This document shows positions 38,311 through 47,002 of a DNA stretch of 64,000 nucleotides, piece after piece; positions within the stretch are counted from its first letter, which is position 1; every line of letters begins with the position of its first letter. The DNA is from Moraxellaceae bacterium (GTDB lineage Bacteria > Pseudomonadota > Gammaproteobacteria > Burkholderiales > Rhodocyclaceae): NCBI GenBank assembly GCA_031119205.1, contig JAVHYF010000025.1, forward strand, positions 1-64,000. Direction: 5' to 3'. A program made the position numbers and the translations under genes. The notes beneath the pieces are model-generated. The model ran no database searches and had not been told where the DNA came from. It saw only the letters and a program-made list of their open reading frames with translations.

Positions 38311-39504
38311 TCAGCGCTTCTTCGGCGTCTCGATCTGGGCCACCTGATCGATGCCCATCACGCGCATCAGCGCTGCCACCATGGCATTCGGCTCATAGAT
38401 GATGGTCAGCTTGCCTTGACCCTGCAGCTGGGCAATCTGGTTGAACAGGCCGCCGGCGCTGACGAACTCCAGGCGACGCAGCCGCTTGGCATCGATTTCG
38501 ATGCGGGTGCGCTGCGACGCGAACACCGCCAGCTTGCGCAGGGCTTCGGGCTGGGCGCCACCGATCTCGCCGTCCATCACGAAGCGGTCGCTCTCTTCTT
38601 CCACCGGAACGAGGCTGAGCCCGCTGGTTTCGGAAGCCGGATCCGGCTCGGGTGCCGCGATGACGGGCGGGGGTTCGTACGAGGGCGGGGACTCCTCGAA
38701 GGTCACGGCGAAGTTGACCGCCATGTCCTCGAAAGCTGCCTCGTCGCCGAGTTGCTGCAGCAAGTCCAGCGCAAGGCGCCAGTAATCCTGCCCTTCGCGC
38801 TCGCCGACCTGCAGCTTCGGCAGCACCAGCCCCAGTGCATGGCGTGCGCCCAGCAGGGTCACCGCGACTTTCTGGCGCTTCAGGCTGGACAGGGTTTCGG
38901 CCAGCAGCTGGGCGCCGGTATCGTCGATGCCCTTGAGCTTGCCGAGGTCGACGCGCAACTTGCCGGACTTGGCTCCGATCCGGACCAGCTGCTCGAACTG
39001 GGTCTTGGCGTTGCCGGACAGCGTGCCGGTAAGGTTCACCGACGGACCCGCATCCTTGCTCGGCCCCTTGGCCACCGGTTGATCCTGGTCCCACACCGGC
39101 GGCGACATCTCGTACTGCTGCGCGAACGCCACGCCGCGCTCCTCGAAGGGCTGGCGCTGGCCGGTCAGGCGGTAAAGGTCGAACAACATCTGCCAGAGCA
39201 CTTCCGAGGCGTGGCCGCCGGAGGCGTCGATGGCAGCTTCCAGCACGGCGCGGGCGCCGTCGTCGCTGGCATTGGCAAACAGGATCGCGGCCTCTTCCAC
39301 CGCTGCGCTGTCGTTAGAGTTGCCTTCGGAAACATGGATCTTGCCGGCCGCTACCTGTAGCGCACGGCCTTCACCGAGGTGGGTGAATTCCAGTGTGGAG
39401 GTGGTTTCCAGCCGCTGATCCGCGTGCCCGTCGCCTTTTCCACGTGCGTCGCCATCCCGGTCATTGCCGGAAGGCTTCTTGCCAAAGAAGGACGATAGAA
39501 CCAT
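38311..39504 (-). CDS. STAS-domain protein of unknown role
   Basis: 397 residues if started at the ATG at 39502-39504 (MVLSSFFGKKPSGNDRDGDARG); an upstream start at 39606 would add a poorly conserved leader. There is no membrane segment. The middle contains a STAS-like fold (GTLSGNAKTQFEQLVRIGAKSGKLRVDLGKLKGIDDTGAQLL) and the C-terminus a second (EALRKLAVFASQRTRIEIDAKRLRRLEFVSAGGLFNQIAQL), resembling anti-sigma antagonist/MlaB domains without the phosphorylatable Ser pattern being clear. Lies between dksA and hslV. Function unknown. Confidence 0.82.
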   Translation of the reverse strand: MVLSSFFGKKPSGNDRDGDARGKGDGHADQRLETTSTLEFTHLGEGRALQVAAGKIHVSEGNSNDSAAVEEAAILFANASDDGARAVLEAAIDASGGHASEVLWQMLFDLYRLTGQRQPFEERGVAFAQQYEMSPPVWDQDQPVAKGPSKDAGPSVNLTGTLSGNAKTQFEQLVRIGAKSGKLRVDLGKLKGIDDTGAQLLAETLSSLKRQKVAVTLLGARHALGLVLPKLQVGEREGQDYWRLALDLLQQLGDEAAFEDMAVNFAVTFEESPPSYEPPPVIAAPEPDPASETSGLSLVPVEEESDRFVMDGEIGGAQPEALRKLAVFASQRTRIEIDAKRLRRLEFVSAGGLFNQIAQLQGQGKLTIIYEPNAMVAALMRVMGIDQVAQIETPKKR

Positions 39505-39760
39505 CTCAGGGGAGATCCAGGAAAGCGCACCTGACCGCGGCGCGCGGCCAAGTCTGATCGGGTGGAATCGTTGGAACAGGACTCGGAACAGCGGTTGGGA
39601 CAGCACGCCCGACGACCGGTTCGATTCCGCACCGCAGCAAGTTTAATTCCGATCAGGCGCGGCGCACAGTCAGGAGTGGCCCGTAGCGCGCACTAGGACA
39701 CACGTTCAACTGACGGAGCGCAAGGATGCTGCCCGGCGGAAGCCAGGCAGCGAGCCGCGA

Positions 39761-40168
39761 TCAATCAGCGTACAGCTTCTGCATGCGCTCACGGCGCGAC
39801 TGGGCTTCCACCGACAGCGTTGCGGTCGGACGCGCCAGCAGGCGGGCCAGGCCGATCGGCTCGCCGGTTTCTTCGCAGTAACCGTAGGACGAGTCGGTGA
39901 TGCGGGCCAGGGCCTGGTCGATTTTCTTCAGCAGCTTGCGCTCGCGGTCGCGGGTACGCAGTTCCAGAGCGTGCTCTTCTTCCACGGTAGCGCGGTCGGC
40001 CGGATCGGCCACGGCTTCCTGCTCGCGCATGTGTTCGACGGTTTCGTCGACTTTGCGCTGCAATTCGTCGCGCATGGCCAGCAGGCGCTCGCGGAAGAAA
40101 GCCAGTTGCTGCTCATTCATGTAGGCGTCTTCCGGCATGGCCAAAAGCTTGGCTTCGGTCAGCGACAT
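39761..40168 (-). CDS. dksA: RNA polymerase-binding factor DksA, cysteine-poor form
   Basis: Secondary-channel factor that works with ppGpp to repress rRNA and activate amino acid promoters. 135 residues from the ATG at 40166-40168, with GGGAG eight bases upstream; a start at 40183 is less likely. The coiled-coil carries the Asp-x-x-Asp-x-Ala type tip (VADPADRATVEEEHALELRTRDRERKL). Of the four zinc positions only the first Cys survives: YGYCEETGEPIG, then ATLSVEAQ, so C-T-S-A replaces C-C-C-C. Such zinc-free variants exist in alphaproteobacteria and as Pseudomonas DksA2. Confidence 0.93.
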   Translation of the reverse strand: MSLTEAKLLAMPEDAYMNEQQLAFFRERLLAMRDELQRKVDETVEHMREQEAVADPADRATVEEEHALELRTRDRERKLLKKIDQALARITDSSYGYCEETGEPIGLARLLARPTATLSVEAQSRRERMQKLYAD

Positions 40169-40345
40169 GGACACGTCTCCCATCTCAAATCAGTGAGTTT
40201 CCTGCAACCGCCTGCGGGCGGGCGGTTGCGCCAAGACCCGGCATTCTGCCCCAGCTTCGCCAAGAATCACAGTAGCGGGCAGCGGCGGAACGGGCAGACC
40301 CGCCAGTCTGGCGCCGGTTCGGGCAGGCAAAGGTACAATACCCTT

Positions 40346-40861
40346 GTGAGCCTGACCGATACTTACGACACGCCCGCGCCCATTCCTGAGCCTTCCGGGC
40401 TGCCGGCCGCGGCCCCCACCCAGCCTGCGGACCTTTTGTTGAGGGTCTATTACGAGGATACCGACGCAGCCGGGGTGGTGTACTACGCAAACTACCTACG
40501 TTTCTGCGAGCGTGCCCGCACCGAATGGCTGCGTGCACTGGGCTTTTCCCAGCAGGCGATGTTTGCCAGCGACGGACTGGCTTTCGTGGTGACGCGGGTG
40601 GAAGCCGACTACCTGCGCGGCGCGGAACTCGATGACTGGCTGCGGGTCGCAAGCGAGGTCGCCGCCAGCGGTCGCGCCAGCCTGGTATTCCGGCAGCGCG
40701 TGTGGCGCGGGGATGTGCTGCTGTTCGATAGCCGGGTGACGGTCGCCTGTGTCGACATGCTCAGCAAGCGCCCGCGACGCCTGCCCGCTTCGCTGGCGGC
40801 GCTGCTGCCTCCCCGCACGCCGGATTCTCCTGACAACAACGCCTCCACGGAACCTGCATGA
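40346..40861 (+). CDS. ybgC: Tol-Pal-associated acyl-CoA thioesterase YbgC
   Basis: Hotdog-fold thioesterase, first gene of the tol-pal operon. 171 residues from the GTG at 40346. The catalytic Asp motif YYEDTDAAGVVYYANYLRFCERARTEW is intact, followed by FVVTRVEADYLRGAELDDWL. A proline-rich leader of about 30 residues precedes the hotdog domain. A -10-like TACAAT at 40334-40339 lies only seven bases before the start, so a very short or leaderless transcript is possible. Its stop overlaps tolQ by four bases. Confidence 0.92.
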   Translation: MSLTDTYDTPAPIPEPSGLPAAAPTQPADLLLRVYYEDTDAAGVVYYANYLRFCERARTEWLRALGFSQQAMFASDGLAFVVTRVEADYLRGAELDDWLRVASEVAASGRASLVFRQRVWRGDVLLFDSRVTVACVDMLSKRPRRLPASLAALLPPRTPDSPDNNASTEPA

Positions 40862-41535
40862 ACGTTACCCAAGATCTCTCCATCCTGAGCCTGATCGCCG
40901 AAGCCAGTATCGTCGTGAAGGCCGTGATGGGCCTGCTGCTGCTCGTCTCCGTGATGTCCTGGTACTGGATCTTCCGCAAGGGTTTCGCGATCCGCCAGGC
41001 GCGCGGCAAGACGGCCGAGTTCGAGCACGCTTTCTGGAGCGGCGGCGACCTGGCCGCCCTGCTGCGCATGACCAGCAACGACCGCGCTGCTGCCGGCCCG
41101 CTGGCCCGCATCTTCGACGCCGGTTACCGCGAGTTCTCCAAGCTACGGGGCCAGCCCGGACTGGAGGCTTCCGACATCATCAACGGCTCGCGCCGCGCCA
41201 TGCGAGCGACTTTCCAGCGCGAGATCGACGACCTCGAAGCCCATCTCGCCTTCCTCGCCTCGGTGGGTTCGGTCAGCCCGTACGTGGGCCTGTTCGGCAC
41301 CGTGTGGGGGATCATGAACGCCTTCCGCGGCCTGTCGAACATGAGCTCGGCCACCCTAGCCCACGTCGCGCCCGGCATCGCCGAAGCACTGGTCGCCACG
41401 GCCATCGGCCTGTTCGCCGCCATCCCGGCCGTGGTGGCGTACAACCGCTTCGCGCACGACATCGATCGCCTCTCGATCCGCTTCGAGAGCTTCATGGAAG
41501 AGTTCTCCAACATCCTGCAGCGCCAGTTGCGCTGA
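40858..41535 (+). CDS. tolQ: Tol-Pal system proton channel subunit TolQ
   Basis: 225 residues, three transmembrane helices (about residues 15-38, 130-155, 165-190). With TolR it forms the proton-driven motor of the Tol-Pal complex, which constricts the outer membrane at division. Family landmarks are MSWYWIFRKGF, LAFLASVGSVSPYVGLFGTVWGIMNAF and IAEALVATAIGLFAAIPAVVAYNRF. The start ATG overlaps the ybgC stop. Confidence 0.97.
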   Translation: MNVTQDLSILSLIAEASIVVKAVMGLLLLVSVMSWYWIFRKGFAIRQARGKTAEFEHAFWSGGDLAALLRMTSNDRAAAGPLARIFDAGYREFSKLRGQPGLEASDIINGSRRAMRATFQREIDDLEAHLAFLASVGSVSPYVGLFGTVWGIMNAFRGLSNMSSATLAHVAPGIAEALVATAIGLFAAIPAVVAYNRFAHDIDRLSIRFESFMEEFSNILQRQLR

Positions 41536-41558
41536 GCCGTCGGGAAGGAGCCGCGCCC

Positions 41559-41969
41559 ATGCGCCAACGCAAGATGATGAACCAGATCAACGTCGTGCCT
41601 TACATCGACGTGATGCTGGTGCTGCTGGTGATCTTCATGGTCACCGCCACGATGCTGCCCACCGGCACGGTGGACCTGCCCAGCGTGGCCAAGGCCTCGC
41701 AGGTCAAGAAGCCGCCGCTGGAGATCGAGGTGCGCGCCGACAACGAGCTGTCCCTGCGCGACCGCAGCAATGACACACCGGCCCGCCGCGTGAACGAAAG
41801 CGAACTGGTCGACGCGCTGCGCACCGCCCAGGCCACCGACCCGGAACGCCCGGTCGTCATCGCCGCCGCCAAGAGCGTGCGCTACGAGTCGGTCATGAAA
41901 GTCATGGACCTGCTCCAGCGCAACAACGTGCAGAAAGTAGGCCTGCTGGTGCAACCAGGCGCCAAGTAA
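41559..41969 (+). CDS. tolR: Tol-Pal system protein TolR
   Basis: 136 residues from the ATG at 41559, with AAGGAG about nine bases upstream. ExbD/TolR plan: one transmembrane helix containing the proton-path Asp (NVVPYIDVMLVLLVIFMVTA), then a periplasmic domain ending NNVQKVGLLVQPGAK. Partner of TolQ. Longer open frames extending upstream run inside tolQ out of context and are ignored. Confidence 0.97.
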   Translation: MRQRKMMNQINVVPYIDVMLVLLVIFMVTATMLPTGTVDLPSVAKASQVKKPPLEIEVRADNELSLRDRSNDTPARRVNESELVDALRTAQATDPERPVVIAAAKSVRYESVMKVMDLLQRNNVQKVGLLVQPGAK

Positions 41970-41974
41970 AACGC

Positions 41975-42778
41975 ATGAACCATGTATACGAACGGCCGGA
42001 AGAACCCGGCAAGTTCGCGTCCCTCGCTCTCGCCGTACTGATCCACGGCCTGCTGGCCTTCGTACTGTTCTTCGGAGTCCAGTGGCAACGCAAGCCTGCC
42101 GAGTCCTACGAAGTGGAGCTGGTGCGGCCAGTCGCGGCACCACCGGTACAGGCGCCTCCGCCACCACGCGAAGAGCCACCGCCGGCGCCTGTCCCGCCGC
42201 GCGCCCAGCAGCCCGAACCGCCTCCGCCCGCCAAGCCGGACATCGAGCTGCCGACGCCGAAGCCGCCTCCCAAGCCGAAACCCGAGCCCAAGCCCGAACC
42301 CAAACCGGAGCCCAAGCCCGCGCCGAAACCCGAGCCGAAGAAGCCGGAACCCAAGCCCGAGCCAAAAAAGCCCGAGCCGGACCCGGCCGACCGCATGCGC
42401 CAGCTGATGGAGCGCGACAGCGAACGTCGCCGCATCGAGGATCTGATGCAGCGCGATCAGGCGCGCACTTTCTCCAATACACCACCAGCAAGCACGAACG
42501 CGCCCGGCTGGGTGGCCCTGATCCGTAACAAGGTGCGCGGCAACCTGATGGCCCCACCCGGTATCAGCGGCCGCCCCACGGCAGAATTCGCGCTGGAACT
42601 TCTGCCCGACGGCTCGCTCAATGGAAGACCGCGCCTGGTCCGCAGCTCAGGAAATGCGGCCCTGGACGCAGCGATCGAACGGGCCATCGACAAATCCACC
42701 CCTCTGCCCCTGCCACCCAAGGGAGAAGTTTTCCAGCGTCAACTCAGGCTGGTTTTCGACCCACTCGGTGATGGCTGA
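41975..42778 (+). CDS. tolA: Tol-Pal system protein TolA
   Basis: 267 residues, short for TolA (421 in E. coli). An N-terminal transmembrane helix (SLALAVLIHGLLAFVLFFGVQW) is followed by a long Pro/Lys/Glu region (about residues 50-145) in place of the E. coli Ala/Lys-rich helix. The C-terminal TonB-like domain (GWVALIRNKVRGNLMAPPGIS ... FQRQLRLVFDP) contacts TolB and Pal. It starts five bases after tolR. Confidence 0.95.
   Translation: MNHVYERPEEPGKFASLALAVLIHGLLAFVLFFGVQWQRKPAESYEVELVRPVAAPPVQAPPPPREEPPPAPVPPRAQQPEPPPPAKPDIELPTPKPPPKPKPEPKPEPKPEPKPAPKPEPKKPEPKPEPKKPEPDPADRMRQLMERDSERRRIEDLMQRDQARTFSNTPPASTNAPGWVALIRNKVRGNLMAPPGISGRPTAEFALELLPDGSLNGRPRLVRSSGNAALDAAIERAIDKSTPLPLPPKGEVFQRQLRLVFDPLGDG
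42259..42384 (+). repeat. PKPE-coding tandem repeat in tolA (approximate bounds)
   Basis: Imperfect tandem copies of a 12-base unit of type AAGCCCGAGCCC encode Lys-Pro-Glu-Pro runs with occasional KKPEP variants. It forms the extended periplasm-spanning part of TolA. Copy number is prone to change by slippage, so related strains may differ in length here. Confidence 0.85.
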
Positions 42779-42795
42779 GCACATATAATCCGCCG

Positions 42796-44064
42796 ATGAT
42801 TTTCCGACGACTCTGCTTTTTCGCCCTCATGCTGCTGGCGCCCGGTCTGGCGTCTGCGCAACTCACCATCGAAATTTCCGGAACCGGCGCCAAGCGCATT
42901 CCGGTCGCCATCGCCAACTTCGATGGCGAAAGCCAGGTCCCGCAATCGATCACCGAGGTAATCCGCGCCGACCTCACCCGCAGCGGCCTGTTCCAGTTGA
43001 TCGAGGCCGGCGCTCAGCCGGTGCCCGAGAACATCGCCCCGGACTACGTCGCCTGGCGTGGCCGTGGCGCGGATGCCCTGCTCTACGGCAGCCTGGTGCG
43101 GCGACCGGATGGTTCGCTGGACGCCCGCTTCCTGCTGGTGGACATCGTCAAGCAGGCACGCCTCACCGGCTTGTCCATCAATTTCCGCCCGGAGTACGGC
43201 CGCGCCACCGCGCACCGCATCGCCGACATCGTCTATGAACAGCTGCTCGGCGAACCCGGCATCTTCTCCACGCGCATCGCCTACGTGCTGAAGAGCGGTG
43301 GCCGCTACCGCCTGCAGGTAGCGGATGCCGATGGCTTCAACCCGCAGGACGCACTCATTTCCAGCGAGCCGATCATCTCGCCGCGCTGGTCGCCGGATGG
43401 CAGCAAGCTGGCTTTCGTATCCTTCGAGCTGAAGAAGCCGATCGTCTACGTCATGGACCTGGCCACCGCACGCCGCACGGTGCTGGCCAATTACAAAGGC
43501 TCCAACTCCGCCCCCGCCTGGTCACCCGACGGCCGCCAGCTGGCCCTCGTGCTGACCAAGGACGGACTGTCGCAGATCTATGTCGTGAACGCCGACGGCA
43601 GCAACCTGCGCCGCCTCATGCAGTCGCCCGGCATCGACACCGAACCGGTCTTCGCACCGGACGGCCAGTCCATCTACTTCACCTCGGATCGTGGTGGCCA
43701 GCCGCAGACCTACAAGGTGCCAGTTGCCGGAGGGGCCGCCCAGCGTGTCACCTTCAGCGGGAACTACAACGTCAGTCCGCGCATCTCACCGGACGGCAAG
43801 TACCTGGCTGTCATCACCCGTGGTGACGGCGGCTTCCAGCTTGCCGTGCAGGATCTCGCCACCAGCCAGGTGCAGATCCTCACCACTTCGTCGAAAGACG
43901 AGTCCCCAAGTTTTGCCCCCAACGGTCGATACCTGCTGTACGCGACCGATGCGGGAGGCCGTGGCGTACTGAGCGTCAGCTCGCGCGATGGCCAGATCAA
44001 ACAACGCCTTAGCCAGCAACAGGGCGATGTACGGGAACCTGCATGGGGACCGTTTAACAGGTAA
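42796..44064 (+). CDS. tolB: Tol-Pal system beta-propeller protein TolB
   Basis: 422 residues with a signal peptide (MIFRRLCFFALMLLAPGLASA). An N-terminal alpha/beta domain precedes a six-bladed propeller built of WSPDG/FSPDG-type repeats, for example SPRWSPDGSKLAFVSFE and APAWSPDGRQLALVL. Mature TolB starts QLTIEISG; the N-terminal strand binds TolA. Downstream of tolA, 17 bases apart, in the tol-pal operon. Confidence 0.97.
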   Translation: MIFRRLCFFALMLLAPGLASAQLTIEISGTGAKRIPVAIANFDGESQVPQSITEVIRADLTRSGLFQLIEAGAQPVPENIAPDYVAWRGRGADALLYGSLVRRPDGSLDARFLLVDIVKQARLTGLSINFRPEYGRATAHRIADIVYEQLLGEPGIFSTRIAYVLKSGGRYRLQVADADGFNPQDALISSEPIISPRWSPDGSKLAFVSFELKKPIVYVMDLATARRTVLANYKGSNSAPAWSPDGRQLALVLTKDGLSQIYVVNADGSNLRRLMQSPGIDTEPVFAPDGQSIYFTSDRGGQPQTYKVPVAGGAAQRVTFSGNYNVSPRISPDGKYLAVITRGDGGFQLAVQDLATSQVQILTTSSKDESPSFAPNGRYLLYATDAGGRGVLSVSSRDGQIKQRLSQQQGDVREPAWGPFNR

Positions 44065-44136
44065 TATTCAGGGCCGTCTTGAGGGGACCGCGTGGTCCCG
44101 GGCCTCGAAACTCATCACATTGAGGGAGATAACACA

Positions 44137-44676
44137 ATGCGCAGTCACCTGATCCTGAGTCTGATCGCCGCCGCCACCCTGGCTGCTTGCAGCAGCACGC
44201 CCGAGACCAAGCCGGCCCCGGCCGCTGCTGCTCCGGCCCCCGCCGCCGCTCCGGCTGCCCCGGCTGCCAAGCCGGCCGCTGCCCCGGCTGCCAAGGTTGA
44301 TCCGTACGATCCGTCCCAGCTCAACAACCCGGCCAGCCTGCTGTCGAAGCGCAGCATCTTCTTCGCCTACGACAAGTTCGACGTCAGCGAAGACTACCAA
44401 CCGCTGGTGGTGACCCACGCCCTGTTCCTGACCAAGAACCCGTCCTACAAGATCGTGATTCAAGGCAACGCCGACGAACGCGGTTCCAGCGAGTACAACC
44501 TGGCCTTGGGCCAGAAGCGCGCTGACGCCGTGAAGTCTGGCCTGGTTGCACTGGGCGTGTCCGCTGGCCAGATCGAAACGATCAGCTTCGGTAAGGAAAA
44601 GCCGCGCAACACCGGCAGCGACGAAGTGGCATGGGCCGAGAACCGCCGCGCTGACATCGTCTACCAAGGCAAGTAA
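44137..44676 (+). CDS. pal: Peptidoglycan-associated lipoprotein Pal
   Basis: 179 residues from the ATG at 44137, with GAGGGAG about nine bases upstream. A lipoprotein signal ends in the lipobox L-A-A-C (Cys18). A 35-residue Ala/Pro linker precedes the OmpA-like peptidoglycan-binding domain (SIFFAYDKFDV, IQGNADERGSSEYNLALGQKRA). It anchors the outer membrane to murein and binds TolB. Confidence 0.97.
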   Translation: MRSHLILSLIAAATLAACSSTPETKPAPAAAAPAPAAAPAAPAAKPAAAPAAKVDPYDPSQLNNPASLLSKRSIFFAYDKFDVSEDYQPLVVTHALFLTKNPSYKIVIQGNADERGSSEYNLALGQKRADAVKSGLVALGVSAGQIETISFGKEKPRNTGSDEVAWAENRRADIVYQGK

Positions 44677-44678
44677 GC

Positions 44679-45452
44679 ATGCATGAGCGCAACATCCGGC
44701 GGCTGACCATCGCCGCCTTGTGTTGCCTCGGCGCTTTGAACGGGCCCGCGCAAGCGGGCCTGTTTGATGATGACGAGGCACGTCGTCGTATCGAGTCCCT
44801 GCAGCAGGACATGAACACCCGCCTGCAGGATCAGGACGCTCGCCTCAAGAAGCTCGAATCCCTGCTGACCACCCAGCTCTCGCTGGTGAACCAGCTGGAG
44901 GCAATCCGCCAGGAGATTGCCAACATCCGCGGGCAGCTCGAAGTCCAGGCCAACAACATCGGCCAGACCCAGAAGCGCCAGCAGGATTTCTACGTCGACC
45001 TCGACAACCGCCTGCGCAAGCTGGAAACCAGCGCGCAATCGGCCGCTGCCGCCCCCGCTGCTGCCGCAGCCCCGGTCGCAGGCACCGAGGCACAGGACTA
45101 CGAAGCCGGACTGAATGCACTGAAAGCCGGCAAGAACATCGACGCTGCGGTGAACCTCAAGACCTTCATCCGCAACTATCCCAAGAGCAGCTACCTGCCC
45201 AGCGCCAACTTCTGGCTGGGTGCGGCCTATGCGCAACTGAAGGACCTGCCCTCTGCGCGCGACACTTACGCGAAGATGGCGGAAACTTGGCCGGATGACC
45301 CGCTCGCGCCGGACGCGCTGCTGGGCCAGGCCGATGCGCAACAGGCTCTGAAGGAAACGCGCGGTGCACGCACCACGCTTGAGGCGCTGGTCGCCAAGTA
45401 TCCGAACAGCGACGCAGCCAAGACCGCACGCGGCCGCCTCGGCAAGAAGTGA
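44679..45452 (+). CDS. cpoB: Cell division coordinator CpoB
   Basis: 257 residues, formerly YbgF. A signal peptide (to about residue 26, ending PAQA) is followed by an N-terminal coiled-coil trimerisation segment (RRRIESLQQDMNTRLQDQDARLKKLESLL) and C-terminal TPR repeats starting DYEAGLNALKAGKNIDAAVNLKTFI. It links peptidoglycan synthesis by PBP1B with Tol-driven constriction. Two bases separate it from pal, and its stop overlaps the queE GTG by four bases. Confidence 0.95.
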   Translation: MHERNIRRLTIAALCCLGALNGPAQAGLFDDDEARRRIESLQQDMNTRLQDQDARLKKLESLLTTQLSLVNQLEAIRQEIANIRGQLEVQANNIGQTQKRQQDFYVDLDNRLRKLETSAQSAAAAPAAAAAPVAGTEAQDYEAGLNALKAGKNIDAAVNLKTFIRNYPKSSYLPSANFWLGAAYAQLKDLPSARDTYAKMAETWPDDPLAPDALLGQADAQQALKETRGARTTLEALVAKYPNSDAAKTARGRLGKK

Positions 45453-46129
45453 ACACCGCCGCCAGCGCGGCCGCCGACCCGACGGCGACAATCCGGCTGC
45501 GCATCTCCGAGATCTTCTTCTCCCTGCAGGGTGAAACATCCCGCGCGGGCTTGCCCACGGTTTTCGTCCGCCTCACCGGCTGCCCGTTGCGTTGCCGCTG
45601 GTGCGATACCGAGTACGCCTTCACCGGCGGCCAGTACATGCTGCTGGACGAAATACTCGCCGAGGTCGCCCGCCATGGCACGCCCTATGTGTGCGTGACA
45701 GGTGGCGAGCCGCTGGCGCAGCGTGACTGCCTGGGCCTGCTCACCGCGCTGTGCGACGCCGGCTATTCCGTGTCACTGGAAACCAGTGGCGCGCTGGACA
45801 TCTCCGGCGTCGACGCACGCGTGTCGCGCATCATGGACCTGAAAGCGCCGGGTTCGGCCGAAGCGGACAAGAACCGCTGGGAGAACGTGCCGCTGCTGAA
45901 CACCCGCGACGAGCTGAAGCTGGTGATCGCCGACGAGACCGATTACCTGTGGGCGCGCGATGTCATCGCCGAGCACCGGCTCACCGAGCGCTGCCCGGTG
46001 CTGCTGTCGCCGGTGCAGGGCGAGCTGAATCCACAGGACCTCGCCGCCTGGGTGCTGCGCGACAAGCTGGCGGTACGCATGCAGTTGCAGATGCACAAGG
46101 TGATCTGGGGCAACATGCGGGGCGTGTAA
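45449..46129 (+). CDS. queE: 7-carboxy-7-deazaguanine synthase
   Basis: Radical-SAM enzyme converting 6-carboxytetrahydropterin to 7-carboxy-7-deazaguanine in the queuosine pathway. 226 residues from a GTG. The cluster motif is C-x3-C-x2-C in RLTGCPLRCRWCDTEYAF, and TGGEPLAQRDCLGLL follows. It is linked to the tol-pal operon by overlap with cpoB. queC, which often follows queE, is not here; the next gene is nudC. Confidence 0.94.
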   Translation: MNTAASAAADPTATIRLRISEIFFSLQGETSRAGLPTVFVRLTGCPLRCRWCDTEYAFTGGQYMLLDEILAEVARHGTPYVCVTGGEPLAQRDCLGLLTALCDAGYSVSLETSGALDISGVDARVSRIMDLKAPGSAEADKNRWENVPLLNTRDELKLVIADETDYLWARDVIAEHRLTERCPVLLSPVQGELNPQDLAAWVLRDKLAVRMQLQMHKVIWGNMRGV

Positions 46130-46190
46130 TCGCCCCCGCCCACCTCGCGGACATCGCTGCCCGCAGCAACTCCTCCTGCCCGGAGCCCGC

Positions 46191-46997
46191 ATGATCCAGA
46201 TGTCGTTCGCATCGCTCGCCGAGACACCCGCCGATGCCTGGGTGTTCGGTTTTGTCGGTGACGATCTCATCGTCGACGCTGACGGACAGCTGCCGCCCGC
46301 AGACCTGCTGCGGGCATTACCACTCACGCCCTGCTTCGGCATCGCGGACACAGATGGCCGGCCCTGCATCACGCGACAGTGGCCGGCGGATACGGTGCTG
46401 CCGGCGGAGCTCGGTGTCGCGAGCCTGCGCGTGGCCTTCGAGCATTTGCCACCGCCGCTGTACCGGCTGGCAACCCGCGCCAAGCTGCTGAACACCTGGG
46501 ACCGCCAGCACCGCTTCTGTGGTGCCTGCGGCACGGCCACCGAACTGCTTGCACATGAAGCCGCACGCCGCTGCCCGACTTGCGCTCTGGTTGCGTACCC
46601 GCGCCTGTCGCCAGCCGTGATGATGCTGATCCATCGCGGCGAGGACATCCTGCTGGCCCGCTCGCCCCACTTCAAGCCCGGCGTCTACAGCGCGCTGGCC
46701 GGTTTCGTGGAAGCGGGTGAGAGTGCGGAGGAATGCATCCATCGCGAGGTGATGGAGGAGGTGGGCCTGGCCGTCACCAACCTGCGCTGGTTCAACAGCC
46801 AGAGCTGGCCCTTTCCGCATTCGCTGATGCTGGCTTTCCACGCCGACTACGCCGGCGGTGACATCCGCCCGCAAGCCGGCGAGATCGAGGATGCGCAGTG
46901 GGTCAGCAAGCAGGCCTTGCGCGAGGGGCACAGCAGCATCCTGCTGCCCAGCCCGGTGAGCATCGCCCATCGCCTGATCCGTCACGCACTGGACTGA
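46191..46997 (+). CDS. nudC: NAD(+)/NADH diphosphatase (RNA NAD-decapping) NudC
   Basis: 268 residues. A zinc ribbon with four cysteines (RFCGACGTATELL ... RRCPTCALVAYPRLSP) precedes the Nudix box G-x5-E-x7-R-E-x2-E-E-x-G in AGFVEAGESAEECIHREVMEEVGL, and the NudC-specific SQSWPFPHSLMLAF follows. It hydrolyses NADH and removes NAD caps from RNA. Located 61 bases after queE and before an ABC-2 permease. Confidence 0.95.
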   Translation: MIQMSFASLAETPADAWVFGFVGDDLIVDADGQLPPADLLRALPLTPCFGIADTDGRPCITRQWPADTVLPAELGVASLRVAFEHLPPPLYRLATRAKLLNTWDRQHRFCGACGTATELLAHEAARRCPTCALVAYPRLSPAVMMLIHRGEDILLARSPHFKPGVYSALAGFVEAGESAEECIHREVMEEVGLAVTNLRWFNSQSWPFPHSLMLAFHADYAGGDIRPQAGEIEDAQWVSKQALREGHSSILLPSPVSIAHRLIRHALD

Positions 46998-47002
46998 ACA
47001 TC

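Noticed and set aside
42259-42384. Tandem short repeats that could be taken for a CRISPR or VNTR element
   Set aside because: They are in frame and encode the Pro-Lys-Glu linker of TolA; no spacers.
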